Numbered from the stretch's first letter, positions 1 to 46,685 are shown. The stretch is DNA of 64,000 bases from Lota lota (GCA_026745465.1 JACYXH010000401.1:197501-261500); one strand, 5' to 3'. Notes: generated by a model from the sequence alone, not told the origin. Numbers and translations: made by a program.

Positions 1-65
1 TGACACTCAACAGTCAAAAGTGTGATCAGTTTATATTCCCTGTGTGCGTGTGTGCGTGCGTGAGC

Positions 66-100
<35 letters not shown>

Positions 101-736
101 GGGGGGGTGGGGGTGGGGGCGTGCACGGCGGTGTGAGGGGCCTGGCGGTGACATACCGTAGCTGTCCACACTCCAGGGCCGTACAGCAGTTGGCGACAAT
201 CAAGATGAATTCTGTTTTGTTTGGCAGCGGCTTTCCCTTCATTATTTTCCACTTTGCCCACTGCGCATCCCAGACCACAGCAGCTGTTTGTCATGTAAAG
301 ACACTTTATCAGCCCCCCCGACAGCTCCTCGCGTGCCCACCCCCTCCCGCCAAGTCCACACACACACGCGCACACTCGCACACGCACACGACACACACGC
401 ACACGCACACGCACACGCCATCCACACGTAGCGAACGCGCGTCACGATCGGCCGCGCAACACTCGGCATGCTTATCTAGCTGCGGGGTTCTTTTTCAGCG
501 TCGGCTCCTCCTCTCCGCTCCTCCCCGGCTTGAAGTCACATGGCGACGCCGTGGACGACGGACGCGCACACCTCCACCGTCCTTCTAAGCGAAACGCTGG
601 CGTCCGAGGCGTGCGTCTCGGATGTCAGAATGGCCGCCGTTCTTGGAAAGGCCCACGTGTGCTGTAAACGTTTAGATCTGCTCATTTCAGAGATGACTTG
701 ACAGAAAGAGATCTTGGATGTTTGTGTGCACGTAGA

Positions 737-816
<80 letters not shown>

Positions 817-1072
817 CAGATCTCTCTCTTGTTTGTGTATTTGTGTTGTGTGAGTTATGTGTGTATGTGTGTTTTGTCTGGTGTGTGGGTGTGTGTGATA
901 TCTGGGTTGTGGCCATGCTGTCTATGTGGAGGTTTCCTGTTTTGCAGAACACTTTGACATCAAAAGGTGTTTATTTAACTGGAACAACTATGAAGATGAA
1001 TTGACTTTAAAAGCAAAAGGCTCGCTTGTCCTGTCTCATTGTTCTCTGTCCGCGTGTGACACGCACATGCAC

Positions 1073-1178
<106 letters not shown>

Positions 1179-2681
1179 TGTTTCTACATTTAGTTGTCAG
1201 GTAATAACACCTGGAAGATTGAATTGATAAGTTCACATGAAGGTAATGTTCTTCAGTGATGTTTTCTACATAGCAGATGTGCGATATGGCGTGTCAAATG
1301 TCCTCCGCCACAGAGGCAGGAAAGCGAGGTGGTGAAATGTAGCGCTAACACGGCACCAGGGTTGACACCATCATGGCCTTGATGAGTCTGCGCCCAGGGC
1401 TCCTCTTTTCACTTTCAGGCCAGTCATATCGAGAGTTATACAACCGAAAAAGGGGAAATGGATGAGCGCAGGAAACGAGTCTAGCGAGAATCGGCAGGGG
1501 CTGTTGTTGATCCAGAGAGCGCCGACTGGGAGGAAAGGAAACAAACAAAATAAATAAATGAACACAGTTCTGAGTAATCGCAGACACACGGCAGCGTGGC
1601 GGATGTGGCCTATTCCACTTCTTGTGTCATGTGACCGGTCTGTGGTCACAGATGAGGAAGTGTGTGTGTCGTGTTTGTCTAGAGAGCAGGCCGGGGGGGC
1701 CTGTGAGGACATGGTCCGCGTAGGAAGGAGGGGGGGGGGTGAGAAGGAGTGGGTAATGCGGTGGCTTTTCTGTGTGTGGGGCGGGGGGGGGGGGGGGGGG
1801 GGGGGGGGGTGGATGTGGGATGTTTTGAAGATTAGCGTTTCCTCTTTCCTCTAAAATACCAAGTAGAAATAATTCATCAAATAAAAAGAATGATCTTTCT
1901 CAGACGAATGGGAACGCGTTTTTTTCCGAGTCCCAGCGGCGTGCGCCACGGTGTCGGGAGGGGTTTAGAGGTGGACCGTAGGTGTCACATTCCCCCCTGA
2001 TGAGCCTGTTGTTGATCTCATGAACCCCCCCCCCCCCCCCCCCGGCGTCTGCATTGACGGTTCGCCCGCACAAAGTCACACACTTTGATGTACCACCGAT
2101 GCGATGGATTGGAGAAGGAGACGGGCAGTTGGCTTTTGATGGCACGGTGGCAAGACACGGCCTGTGTCCCGTTGACACAATGCCACACGCGACGGAGCCC
2201 AACCTCTGCGATGGAAGGAGTGTCGAGACCGCCACCCCTGCTGCCGCCGCCGCAGCAGCAGCCGCGCACTGTTGCGGCCTCAGGTGACGCAACAGTGCAC
2301 AAGCCAATGCAAATATGCAAGCGAAACAAACAGGTCTGGGAAAATACGAGTCGTCACCCAGGGCATTGTCGTACTGAATTGAGTTGAATTGAGTGTTTCG
2401 GTGTCTGCCAGCGTTTTATTTTGAGTGATGATCAGTTATGAGAACTGACTGAAAAAAACAACAACACAATGCAATATATTCCACTGCACTCTGTAGTCTT
2501 GAAATAGGACGTCTTGGACAACCAACATGATATGTAAACTGGCTTTCCCTAGCACTTGGCTAGGCTGAAACAAACAAGCCATCCACACAGCGCCGGACAT
2601 AATGAGGAAGATTTGAATGAGCTCTTCCTCTGACATTGTCATGGCGCCGGCAGGACACTCTCTCTCACACACACACACACA

Positions 2682-2759
<78 letters not shown>

Positions 2760-2910
2760 ATTGCTGGCGCCGCCACATTGTGCACATAGTGACCTCTGTG
2801 AGGAAGGGCTGGCATGGGCCTGGGCTGGGTAATATGGGTCAGCCAGAACCACTGACCACAGACTGGGGCCCCAGCTGGAGGCCGAGCATGCAGAGACAAA
2901 ACGCTCGGGG

Positions 2911-2942
<32 letters not shown>

Positions 2943-3586
2943 TGTGTGGTTCTTGGTGTAGAGCTGCTGGGGCTAAAGAGATGCTTGAGCTGCAGCTCGC
3001 GGAGAGAGGTGTGGGCGAGTTCCAGGAAGCCGCGTCTGGAACAGGTTGCCGTGGTTGCCGTGGTTGCTGTTGTTGTTGGTCTGGTTGGTAGCGATGCCTA
3101 CTGGGTCTACTGCTCCGACTGCAGCGTAGGACCTGAAATAAGTTCAGTGTGAATCACGAGGGGATGTTTTTAGCAACCCCTTTATGCTAGCCGTGTCGGC
3201 CATGGTTCGGCTCAAGTCGGGGACGTTGTTTTTAGAAGAGGGCAAGATGACGTCATTTTTAAATGTACACCAGTTTGCGTCTTTCATGAAGCCTTTTCTT
3301 CCCTTATTTACAATACTGCAGTCCATTATGTTTTAGCGGTTTCCCCACCCTTTATTTGTTGAATACACGCCTCGTGTGAAAAATACTGGAATGGTATTTT
3401 AATACACTGCCTTAAGGAACCCATATTTGTATTAACCTGCCACAGTAACGTTTGTCTGGAGACCTATTTAAGAGTTGGCAACTTATGAACAGGGCCTCTA
3501 GTTTGAAACAAAACCATTTACTCCCTGAAATAATTTCATCTTGGGCATGCGCAGTGGGAGAGATCCACCGAGGTTTCCTCTTGGTG

Positions 3587-3641
<55 letters not shown>

Positions 3642-4400
3642 GTGTGTGTGTTTAATTAGGGACGAAGCATATGTGTGTAGCCGCCGCAGAACGGCTGACA
3701 AAGACGAGGTAATTTTCGAAAATGAGCCGCGTTTGGTGTGTGAAAACACACACCCTGCAGAACAGAGGGGATGAAAACCCAGACCCTGGGCATGATGAAA
3801 AATGTAACAACATATTGGACATCTGCTACAGATTGAAGTCTAAAATATGCTGCGCTGCGGGGCAGATGTTTGCTCTGGGCCTGTTTTTTTTCTTCTTCTT
3901 TTTTTCTCGTTCTGCCACCTTGCCAGTTGCAGTAAATCAGGTGGCGTGGTTTTTCCTTTTTATTTGTATTTTTCTTTACACTATAGTGTTTGTTTTGTGC
4001 GTAATAGCTCCACTCGGTCCTGGCGGGAGATTTTCAGAAAGCACCTCACTGAAGCACTTAATAGTCTGTATCACATTTCTATCTGGCTGCACGCACATCT
4101 GCATTTAAATAAATAGATTTTCCCCTCCATGTAGTAATCACGAAGGGGATTGAGGCTCTGTGTTGAAGGAACTCGATGGAGGGTCATGAATGAGTTCAGT
4201 CAGTACCTTTTGTACTGCACGTTATTGATCTTAAAGGTAAAAGAGTGTACAAAGTAATCTCCAGTTTTGATAGGAGACGGGTGAGGATTGTCTGGCTCAT
4301 TCTGTCTGGACTGATCTGGGGCCAGTTTTACTCAGGGGCCTGCTAATGTCTGCACTTTTGTAGGAAGAGCAGACTGTATCGACTGATCCTGGACTAGAAC

Positions 4401-4541
<141 letters not shown>

Positions 4542-5493
4542 GCCTGCTCTCTCAATCGGACACACACACAAACACTTCTGTGTTGGAGGAAATGGGGCAA
4601 TTAAAGACAGCTTGCTTCGACACTGCATGGGGTTAATACACTGCTCCATAATTAAAAATAAATTACACTTTTTCCTGTATAAATATTCAAATTTCTCTCC
4701 AGTATGTTCGGCTGCCTTGTTATGGTGCGTAATCTTTTTTCATTTTTTCCATTTTTGCGTAACATCTGGCGCATCATTTCCTGAACCATCGCTGAAGTAA
4801 ATTGCATTTTGTCTGAATGTGAGGGATTCAGAGTTTCTCGTGTGTTAAAGTGGATGGGATTTGACATGCACGGGTGAACTTTATAGACTTTGTCTGAAAT
4901 GCTATTTTAAGAGAAGAAGAAAAAAAGTTACTGTTTCTGATCCCTTAGCACACACACAGACATATGCTCAGAATTTACAACTTTTGCAGAACAAAAACAA
5001 TATATTTTGTTTTCCAAAAGAGCCATGCAATGTTTTGAATTCCTGTTCTCCATATTTTCTTTCTCATTCTCCATGGACCATTGTTATGCCGTTTAAAGGA
5101 CAAATGGGACAAAACAGATGATTTCGAACACCTTGACATAAAAAAAGACTAATGGTGGGGGTGGGGAGGTGACTTCTGGTCAAAGGGGGCCGTCGGGGTG
5201 GGGCTGAAGGTTCCTGACTCCCCAGTAAAACCATTTGTCCAGCCACTGACCTCCACTCAGAAAGCCAGGGTGACAAGATGATCATCTTGTGGAGCACTGC
5301 ATGGTAGCATAGCAATGAGATTGCAGGACAATTAGTCACAGATCTCACCGAATCGGGTGAGAATATGGAAAGCTATAGCTCATTGTGTTCATGTTCTTGT
5401 GTGCAATGCAAACGTTAACATTAAGTATGTTTTACATAGTTTGTGCGTCGTGTGTGTGACCCCACTTCAAGCAATCTTTAAACTGTTTCCCCC

Positions 5494-5600
<107 letters not shown>

Positions 5601-5611
5601 GTCTCATACAG

Positions 5612-20095
<14,484 letters not shown>

Positions 20096-21960
20096 TCTAC
20101 TCTGAAAACATTCCTCTGGTCCTCCACCAACTCCCCTCACCCCCAGCCCAGCCACCCCCCCCCCCCCCCTCCCTCCCCCCCACCCCAGCTGACTGCACAC
20201 TCAAAAGACTGGGACCTCCCACCATCTCCTGTCATTTTTCTTCAGGCGCCGACAGTGGACATTACAGTCTTCGTGTCATGCTTTGCAGGAAGGCGGGAAT
20301 ATTCGACAAAACGAAAGAAAACTGTGGTTTTGTGTGGCCTTTTGAAGAGCACCCATGGCAACAAGAGTTAACACTACCCTGCTACCCCATGTTCGCTGTC
20401 GTTGCCCTTCTATCGCTCTGGCATCCATATGAGATAATGATTAGGGAAATGGCATGTATATTATGCACAAATTAACGCCCATGTGGTGGATTTTTTAAAG
20501 GGTATTTTTGTATGGAATTTGCCTTTCTTTTTTTAAATGAGAAATAGGCATAATGTCGACCACGCCTGAACTTTGATTGTTTTGTCTGTTAGGTGTTGAT
20601 GATCTGGTTACCAATTCCTGAAGAAAAAAAAGTTCAATTACCATTCAAACAAAAAGCGTTAATCTCTAAGGTATCATATAAAGTTGACCTTTCTGCATAA
20701 TTCATTGTAAAAAGTTGACACTGGTAGGTTCAGGTCATCTTCTGGAAACAGTATTTATTACTATTATTTTACTACCATATTTGGTCATACTTTAAAGGGC
20801 GGACCGGTCTTACTCTTACTATGATACACCGTAATTACTTTGACGAAACCGCTGATGTAAGGAATGGTAGAAAATGCATTGAATGCAAAGTAAAGTGGGG
20901 AGATGTGGGTCATGAGCTGGACTGCGATTGAGTTCAATTATAGATGTTTGCACATTGCAGTCACTGATACACCCTTGGTTGCCTGTTGGACACACAAAAA
21001 ATATATAATTCCTCGTTCCTTTCTGTACAAATGCTGTGTGACAAACACTTCCTGGTTTTGACTTTGAACTGGCCAGTCAGGTGTTGCCATGGCTGTCCAA
21101 TCAGAGCCTCTCTTCTCTCCTCTTGTTTTTTTAGCACCCTTCTTCCTCCTTTTAAGTACAGTATTGGGTGTTTTCCTCCCAGTGCACTTAACTGCTGCCT
21201 CAATGAGGTCACTTTAACACAATACAAAAAAGAAATCTTGAAAAAACTATGTGTGAGAGCTTGGGGGGGGGGGGGGGGGGGGGGGGGGGAGGAGTAATCA
21301 TTGATGTAATATGACGGGGGACTTCCATTCCCTCCCAAGGTTATTTAAACGAGACCAGCGTTGACTAAACTGAGCTTGACTGTGCCAATGTTATGCACTT
21401 TGCAGCCCAAAAGATGATTGTATTTGGATTCATATTTGTATTAAATTAGCTTTTTATTTTATTGTCAAATGAAAATTGTGAATAGAAATAAAAAGAGAAT
21501 TAAATGTTTCAATCATTATTCCCCCTATACAGACGGTTGAACATTGGAAACTGCAAAAAATCTAAAAGAAAGTAAAGAAAGAAATCTATGTAACTTCAAT
21601 ACTTTCAGGGGTTTTTTTTAATAATATGACTGATAATCATTATTCAAAAGTGCATCATACGTTATTGAATGTAATGGTTTTTATTGTATCGTTTTCATTT
21701 CTATTGTTTTAAAACCTTTTTGCTCTTCTTTTTTTTATCTGATGTTACTTTTTCTTGTGCTCACTTGCCCTGTGCTGGCCCCCCTCTGAGAATAGGGAAA
21801 TGCGTTTTATACTCATTTTTTTATTTCAACTTTTGTTTTGTACCTGCCCTACCCCTATTTCGGAGATTGAGGAAACCAGCTTTAGTAAAATAATATAAAC
21901 TTTGTAAACTGTTTTGGTCTTTTAAATTGATGAAATAAAAGGTCTTAACACGTGCTGTGG
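20096..21960 (+). other. akt1: Probable akt1 3' UTR
   Basis: This is the non-coding stretch after the akt1 stop codon (20093-20095). It becomes AT-rich and contains AATAAA-type signals at about 21487 and at 21934-21939. The second is followed by a T/G-rich stretch and is the more likely end. It also carries poly-C (20156-20168) and poly-G (about 21263-21289) runs. The end is inferred from the signal alone. Confidence 0.5.
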
Positions 21961-22100
21961 TGATTTTTCTATTGTGAGAAATATGGATAGCGCTACCCAA
22001 CACATGTTGATTTTATGAATCCGTACTGACTATGTAATCAACACTAACCTTCATACACAATTATTTCCTCAGGCATATTATCTGTTGGGGTGTATCAAAA

Positions 22101-22980
22101 ACAGTTGAGTTACTGAACACAATCCAACCCCCCCCCACCCCACCCACCTCGATCAGCAGCTCAACAACAGCATTGAGTCTCTCGTGGCCTCAGACAAAAC
22201 GCAGCTGAACGTCGGAGGCACACGAGTAAACCGCTATGCCCCCACTCCCCGGTACCTACTGAATGGCTGTGACGACGATGTCCTAGTCGTGTTCGCTGTC
22301 ACTGCGGGCCAACTCAGGTCCGTGTCTGCAGCTCTGCAGCTGGTTCTGAGGTGGAGGGGAGTGTGCTCCCCTGGGCCCCGGGCAGATGGTGGCGTCTCTG
22401 GAGCAGATGTTGACAGCCAGCGCTCAGTCTGTCTTTGGCCAGCTGCACTGCAACTGTGCCTAGCGGCAAGATCGCGCTTTTGGCCCCAGCATGATGCTCA
22501 CCTGCCATCCTCTTTCTTCTCACCTGGCTCCCGCTGTATATATCCCACAAGGCCTTGCTCTGTGGCAAGGAGCTGCCCTCTCCCTGGAGTTGGGTTGAGT
22601 GTTATTTGTGATGTTCCGGGAGCATGATGTCACTCTACATACACACTGGAAGCTTGTGTTCATTTAAGCCAGCCGATTTAGTGCAGTCCATTGTCGTCGG
22701 CGTGGCAGTGCTTCACCCTTGACTCCTCCACCAGGGTCCCAGATGTGGCGGTGGAGTCGCGTGGGCTCAGCAATCTCCCAGTCTGCCGTCCAGGACGAGG
22801 CGAGCCATGCCCTTCTTGACTCTGGAGCCGCTTGCAATAACCTCTGTGCCGCCAGGTTGTGGGGCTGACGTGAGACCAGTCTGCTAGGGGGCGCTACCGT
22901 GGTTGTTGTCTGGTGCAGCAGGTGCTCTTTATGCGTCTTGGCCTTTCTTGCCAAATCACTGTTAAACATCTGTCAAACCA
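22101..22980. other. Unclassified GC-rich intergenic block
   Basis: Between the akt1 3' UTR and the cep170b promoter area is a stretch of higher GC content with a 147-codon open frame on + (22184-22627) and frames on -. I recognise no family. A TATA-like TGTATATATC is at about 22535. It does not resemble ZBTB42, the human gene at this position (no zinc-finger C..C..H..H pattern). It may be an old mobile-element fragment. Confidence 0.25.
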
Positions 22981-24239
22981 TAGTGTGTTCAGGAAAGGAC
23001 GGTTAAGTAGTAAAGTGAGTGTCTTTTGTCTCCCTCTCCCTGTAGAGGGCTGGGGTGGGCGGGGGGGGGGGGGGGGGGTGGGGGGCTTGGTAGCAGCCTG
23101 AAACTGGTTAAACCTGTCCCTTGGTATGAGCAGAGTTGGGAAAACAGAGATTTGTGGGTACAATACTGGGAACCTCATTCGCCAAAGTATAAGGTTTTAC
23201 TAGGATGTATGCAACGTATTTTGAAAATACAAAGTTTACACCAACCCATGCCACAATAGGAACGAGATGTAAAATGTTAGATGTTCGATTGTTCTCTTTT
23301 AATCCGTGTCCAAATAAGTTTAATTAGATCATTCACGGGTTCCCAGATGTCCTTATGAATAACCCCCATTGTGTTCTAACACAATGGGTTCTCCAAAATA
23401 AACACTGTAAGAACATTAAAATCAATCCTAAGTCAAACAGTTTGTATAGACAGGACTCTATTTGCAAGACAAAATATGTTGCATAAATGTACCGAATGAA
23501 TACAAACTGCTGTGCTGCATGCTTTTTAGGCCCATCCTTAAATTATTTTACAACTGTATTTCTCTGTGATAATATGTTTATATACCAATCAGGCTGCTTC
23601 TGAGAACGCTTTAGTGCCCTCCTGTGGCACCCCAGGGGACCGCTAACCTCCTTTGAAAATTACTGGGCTAATTGTCTGTACTACAGAATTATATGCAAAA
23701 ACGTATTAAAATTCTTACTATTCCCTCGTGGATGATTAAATATGTGAATATATTTGAAAAAATATCTGAAAGTGGGTATAATTGATTATTCAATGTTGAC
23801 TATATTGTCTTCGACGGGAGCGAAATAAGTGAATACATCGGGTATGTAGAGACATCTAGCGGTCAATCAGTTGTATTATTGTTCCTAAAGGTTATAATCA
23901 CAGGCTAATATTGGCACACAAGTTCAAAGGTTCAAGTTGAACTGTGGTGGATTCATTATTTTTTTTTATTTCAAAGCAATTCTCTAAACAAAATGACAGT
24001 GACTACTTCATTGTATCTTATTCTTACATTAATCAATCAAAACATGTCTGAAACAAGTTAGTTATTCATCGTTCAATACAATAATACACATATTTAGCGA
24101 AATTCAGATTCCGGATGAACATATGGATTCGTCTAAAATGGGGTTGAAACAACTTTGCGTGTGGTACTCGGGTTTGCGGAGCAAAACTCAACGAGGAAGG
24201 TGAAAACAGGCTAAACAGGATCCAGCCGGGTGTTAAATC

Positions 24240-24545
24240 GAGCACACCCCTACTGTACCGGTGGGTCTCGTCACACGACGTCACTCCGAACAGAGCGGGG
24301 GGACGGGGGGAGGTGTCGACTGTGGTGGCGGAGGATGTGTCGCACCAGTTGTCATTCCTTGGGAAAATAATAAGGAGGCGTGGTCACGGCTTACCTGTTC
24401 GGAACAGTCGTTGCTTTTGGAGTGTAAGGTTTGTGAACTACGTGTGGTTCCACTGATAGAAACCCTGGCTTCTCTTCAGCGGAAGGTGAAGCTGGCATTG
24501 AAGGTTTGTACCTCGCCTCGAATCATTTGGTAAGCTGTTTGTTAA
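24240..24545 (+). promoter_or_regulatory. Possible cep170b promoter / first exon region
   Basis: A locally CpG-rich stretch about 0.7-1 kb before the first cep170b coding exon. It has a CRE-like GACGTCAC at 24277-24284 and G-rich patches after it. The coding exon starts at 25234 with an acceptor (TAG at 25231-25233), so at least one non-coding 5' exon must lie upstream, and this is the best candidate site. No donor could be fixed with confidence. Confidence 0.3.
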
Positions 24546-25051
24546 CATAGTCTAAAGTCGTTTTGACCCCTTTAAGTTACTTATATTCCCAACGGAGGTG
24601 CCTGTGATACTGGGAACGTTGGCGAGGTCTTGTCCTGTTAGTGTGCTAGCTAATGTTATCACCTCCAGACAACGAACAAAGTGGACGGATAATCTACTGT
24701 TGACAATTGTTTCGTCGGCCTTAAGTACTTTTTTTTTCCTTCAGTTAACTTTTTTGTTCGCTGTTACCCGGACGTTTCGTTTTCAGCACTGGGTCAGTAT
24801 CGACCGTTTCCAACATGCTACTCCAGCGCACTGAGGGTTTGACACAGTGTTTTCAAAGTTGGCTATTCGTGTCACGCTCGTCCGCTCGCCATGGCTCTCT
24901 ATAGGTGCGGCGTCGTTACAAACCAATTGAAAACTGGAAAACCTGTTCCGTCTACTCCTACCCACCGGTAACTTCGCGTTTAAGTGAACAAGTCATTGCA
25001 AAGCGAAGACAGTACCGTTTGACAGGCATACATGATTAACTTAATTTGAAA

Positions 25052-25086
<35 letters not shown>

Positions 25087-25233
25087 TTCAATTATCCTTC
25101 ACAAAAGGTTCAGTGAACCGTATTTGCTGTTGAATAATCCATGTTGCACTTTTGTAATGCTTCATCATCAAGTCCTATCCATTCATATCCAATCCGGATA
25201 TGTGCCTCTTTTTGGTCTTTTTTTCCTTCCTAG

Positions 25234-43045
<17,812 letters not shown>

Positions 43046-43423
43046 TTTCTCTGTGTATTTTTTCTTTTTTTTACTGGCCTAATTTTAGTTTTCGTTTTCG
43101 TTTTTTCTTTTCTTTTTTTTTGCTTTAACATTAAACGAAACTTTAAAAGGGGAAATGTTCCTCTGCACACCCAATCCAAAAGACAGTTCTTCAATTCAGG
43201 ATAAACGCAGGTAGAAGGCTGTCGACCACGTAAGTTGTTCTCTGTTCGTTCAGTTATGTAGGCCTATCGATAAAAAAGAATTATACGTTGGTTTGTCTCA
43301 TTAATTGTGACACAGAAATGCAATTGCTATGATGAAAAAATATATCGTAGGCCTATTGAAAAAAAAAAAGTTTGGTGTCTTTAGTGTTCTTACGTAGACC
43401 AGAAATCATCCGACTACTTGAAA

Positions 43424-46268
43424 ATGCCAATTCCATACGAAAGTTTGCATGAAGGCCAATACTGTCATAGAAAGGTAAGAAAGTCACCTTTAATCCCAAA
43501 TATAGCTTCTTCTTTTTTCTGGAAGGGGGTGGGGGGGGGGCGGGGGGGGACACTTGTTCATGCAGTTGTTTGTGTGTTCAGCGTGCTGGTGTTGTGACAG
43601 TGGTTCTGGCAGTAGCAGCTCTGACTGCACTCGGTGTAATACTGGCCGTCACGGTGTTGGAAAGGCCACAACCTGCACAAAACGACACACTTCCCGCGGA
43701 TAACGTGTCTGCTCAGAATTCTTCTACTGACCAATGCAGGTTAGACAGAACTTCTGATAACGATCAACGATTTATTATTATATTATTATTATTATAGGAT
43801 TGTTGTTATTATATTATTGTATGATTATTAAATGATTGTGTATTTATTATACACAATAATCAATTAAAAAAAACGTTGATTCGTCCTTTGACTTAACGTC
43901 CTTTGATTGCACTCTAGTGTCCCCACTCCTTGATCAACAGTTAGTTGGTGCTTTATCACTTCAGAATTCTTCTAGTGGAGAGCATTCCCTTGGGTGTGAC
44001 CTACGATGAGGACAATGTCACCTTTGGCATCCCACTGGAACGAGCCTGGAACGACCTCATCTCCGTGGCCACCGAACACGTCGAGGTGGCGTCCTTTTAC
44101 TGGACATTGACTGGCGAAGACGTTAACATCAATTCCTCCTCTGAGCTACCGGTGAGTGACGTCTTTCTTTCTCTCGTGACCATTAGAACACCGTCTTGGC
44201 CTACGTTGAATATCTGAACCATTCTGTCCACATTGTGACACAGGGAGTGGGCATTCTGGAGCGGTTTAAAGCGTTGCCTTCGAGGAACGTGTCCGTGCGG
44301 GTGGTTACCAGCGAGCCCAGCGTTTTGACTAACTCTTCTGACCTCAATGTTTTGCTTGAGAACGGTAAGGCGTTATGGCACAACTACATTATTTGACTTG
44401 TTCAACGTGTAGGCTATAACATGCCAATAAACCACATTATTTGACTTGTTAAACGTGTAGGACATGCCAATAAACCACAACTTGCTTTCCTACAGGAGTT
44501 CAGGTAAGGAGGGTGGATTTCGGACGATTGACAAAGGGAGTCCTTCACAGCAAATTCTGGATCGTTGACGGACTTCACGTTTTCATCGGGAGTGCCAACA
44601 TGGACTGGAGAGCACTCACAGAGGTGACATCAAAGATTTCAAACAAACACACACTCTGGATATTCCATTTTGAGTTTAGTCAACCCCCACTTTTGAATTT
44701 TGAATCTAGGTAAAAGAATTGGGAGCGCTCATCTACAACTGCACTAGCCTAGCAAAGGACCTCCACAAGATTTTCCAGTCTTTCTGGGCGATGGGCGAAC
44801 CCAACAGCTCCCTGCCTGAACCATGGCCCTCAACCTACGACACTACCATTAACAAAGATCTTCCCCTGGTGGTGAATGATGGCAATGTTTCCAGCAGAAT
44901 CTACCTCTCAGTGAGTTCCTGACGTTTCAACTTCCCTAGTTCCTCGCTTTCAGTCAAATTTTCTTAGAAAATAAACTGCCTTGAGTAGTACATTCATTTG
45001 TAGCCATTTCTTTTTATTCTCTCTCAGGGTTCTCCTCCGTTGTTCTGCCCCGCCTCCCGGACACAGGATCTCGAAGCTATCCTCTCTGCCATCTCAGAAG
45101 CTGAGCGCTTCATTGATGTAGCGGTCATGGTGTATTCCCCATCCTCACGGTTCGAACATCACAGAAGGTGAAGCCATTACGCAAGGCACACAGATAAGCG
45201 GTAGATGACAAACTACCTTTACTAGACTTTGAATAGAGTACAGTTAACTTTGGTCCTCCATAAGACATCTTTTTTCAGTCCATGAAAAACTTTATAAATT
45301 TGTTGGTTGAGCTAAAAATGTGTTAATGATCCTGTGAATCCGATGAATCCTTAATTATTAACCATTTAACAAATGTAGAGTCTTGCGCTTACAAAATAGC
45401 GTTTTAGTAGGAACGAATACACGAATACACACTTCAGTCGTCCAACTGAAGTGTATGTACAATTCTGTAAAATGTAGAATTTAAAAGAAAGTCTACTGTG
45501 ATTGATAAAGTTCTTTCCATCAATCATTTTGTCTTAGTTTAGATATCCTTTGGAATCTTTTTACATGACTTTGGTTCCGTGACCTTTGCTTAAACAGATA
45601 CTGGCCGGTCATCGATAATGTCATCAAACGGGCAGCGTTCGAGCGGGAGGTTAAGGTCCGGATGCTGATCAGCTGTGGGCGGGACTCTAACCCGGCCATG
45701 CTGGCCTTCCTTCAATCCCTCGCTTCTTTAAATTATCCCCCCTTAAACGTCAGGATCCTAGTGGTAAGACAAAGCATTGCAATGCCATATTTACCACAGT
45801 CTCACCAATTTAAGACAAACACAAAATACACACAAATTATGTTTTACACATTTCTTCTGATTTGTTTTTATTCCAGAGACTGTTTATTGTACCTGTGGGA
45901 AACAAGACTGATATTCCATATGCAAGAGTAAACCATAACAAATACATGGTCACTGATAAAGTATCATACATTGGTATGTACTCTTTTGCTTGAAAGGTTG
46001 CATTTCAAACTTGTGCCCATTTATGTTTAAAAAGGATGCTAACAAGCTAATGTGTTCTCCAGGTACTTCCAACTGGATGGAGGATTACTTTTCAAACACA
46101 GCGGGAGTGGGCCTGGTAGTTTCTGAACATGCCCTAGACCCAATTCAGAAGACCAGAACACTGCATCACCAACTTAAGGCCGTCTTTAATAGGGACTGGA
46201 ACTCTCAATTTTCTGTAGACCTTGATAACCTGGGCCATAATCCTGACTGTGCCCTATCAAAACCATAG
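43424..46268 (+). CDS. pld4: 5'-3' exonuclease PLD4 (phospholipase D family member 4), complete
   Basis: PLD3/PLD4 are type II membrane proteins of the endolysosome that degrade single-stranded nucleic acid from the 5' end and so restrain endosomal TLR signalling. Ten coding exons: 43424-43474, 43582-43739, 43965-44151, 44244-44364, 44496-44623, 44710-44910, 45028-45167, 45598-45763, 45877-45973, 46063-46268; 1,455 bases, 484 aa. The short first exon gives a cytosolic tail with YESL. It is followed by a hydrophobic anchor (about residues 19-42) and a luminal domain with many N-x-S/T sites. Two HKD motifs are intact: HSKFWIVD (His190, Lys192, Asp197) followed by GSANMDWR, and HNKYMVTD (His404, Lys406, Asp411) followed by [10 protein letters not shown]. 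Length is close to human PLD4 (506 aa). Position next to cep170b favours PLD4 over PLD3 or PLD5. Confidence 0.93.
44388..44478 (+). repeat. Tandem duplication of about 45 bases in a pld4 intron
   Basis: ATTATTTGACTTGTT(C/A)AACG...ATGCCAATAAACCAC occurs twice in a row (44388-44435 and 44436-44478), differing by one substitution and a short deletion. It lies between exons 44244-44364 and 44496-44623. Confidence 0.85.
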
Positions 46269-46685
46269 AGATATTAAATTTGTTGGGACGGAATGGCCAG
46301 GCAATTCTTATCAATATAGCATTCAAATTTCCAATTAATCAATACTATATCCCGTTGAAAATGTTAACACAATTATGATTGTTTTACCGTGTTTATAGCT
46401 TAATCATGTCTAGACATTGTTTATGATGAGAGCGTATTGGGAGATTAATATAGGACCATCAGGGCCGCTCCACAATAGTGTTGTTGTATTTTAAATCTTA
46501 AATGGCAACCTGAAATTCAATCATCTCTACTGTATTTTAACATGTAAATGGTGGAGAGCTGTTTAGCGCATACATATACAATTGTATCGTGTGTGGTCAT
46601 ATAACCTACAACAAATTGTCACAGGAATTTAGACCTGGCTGTCTTTCTTCAGATTTTTTTGAGATAAAGTATTAAAAGATAAATC
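46269..46685 (+). other. pld4: Probable pld4 3' UTR
   Basis: AT-rich non-coding sequence after the pld4 stop at 46266-46268. The only candidate polyadenylation signal seen is the variant ATTAAA at about 46671-46676. No coding potential was seen. Confidence 0.35.

Noticed and set aside
4079..4116. TGGCTGCAC as the missing akt1 N-terminal exon
   Set aside because: Surrounding codons do not give VKEGW before it or KRG after it, and no donor follows in the right phase.
20096..25233. A ZBTB42 gene, expected from human gene order
   Set aside because: No BTB domain or C2H2 finger spacing in any frame.
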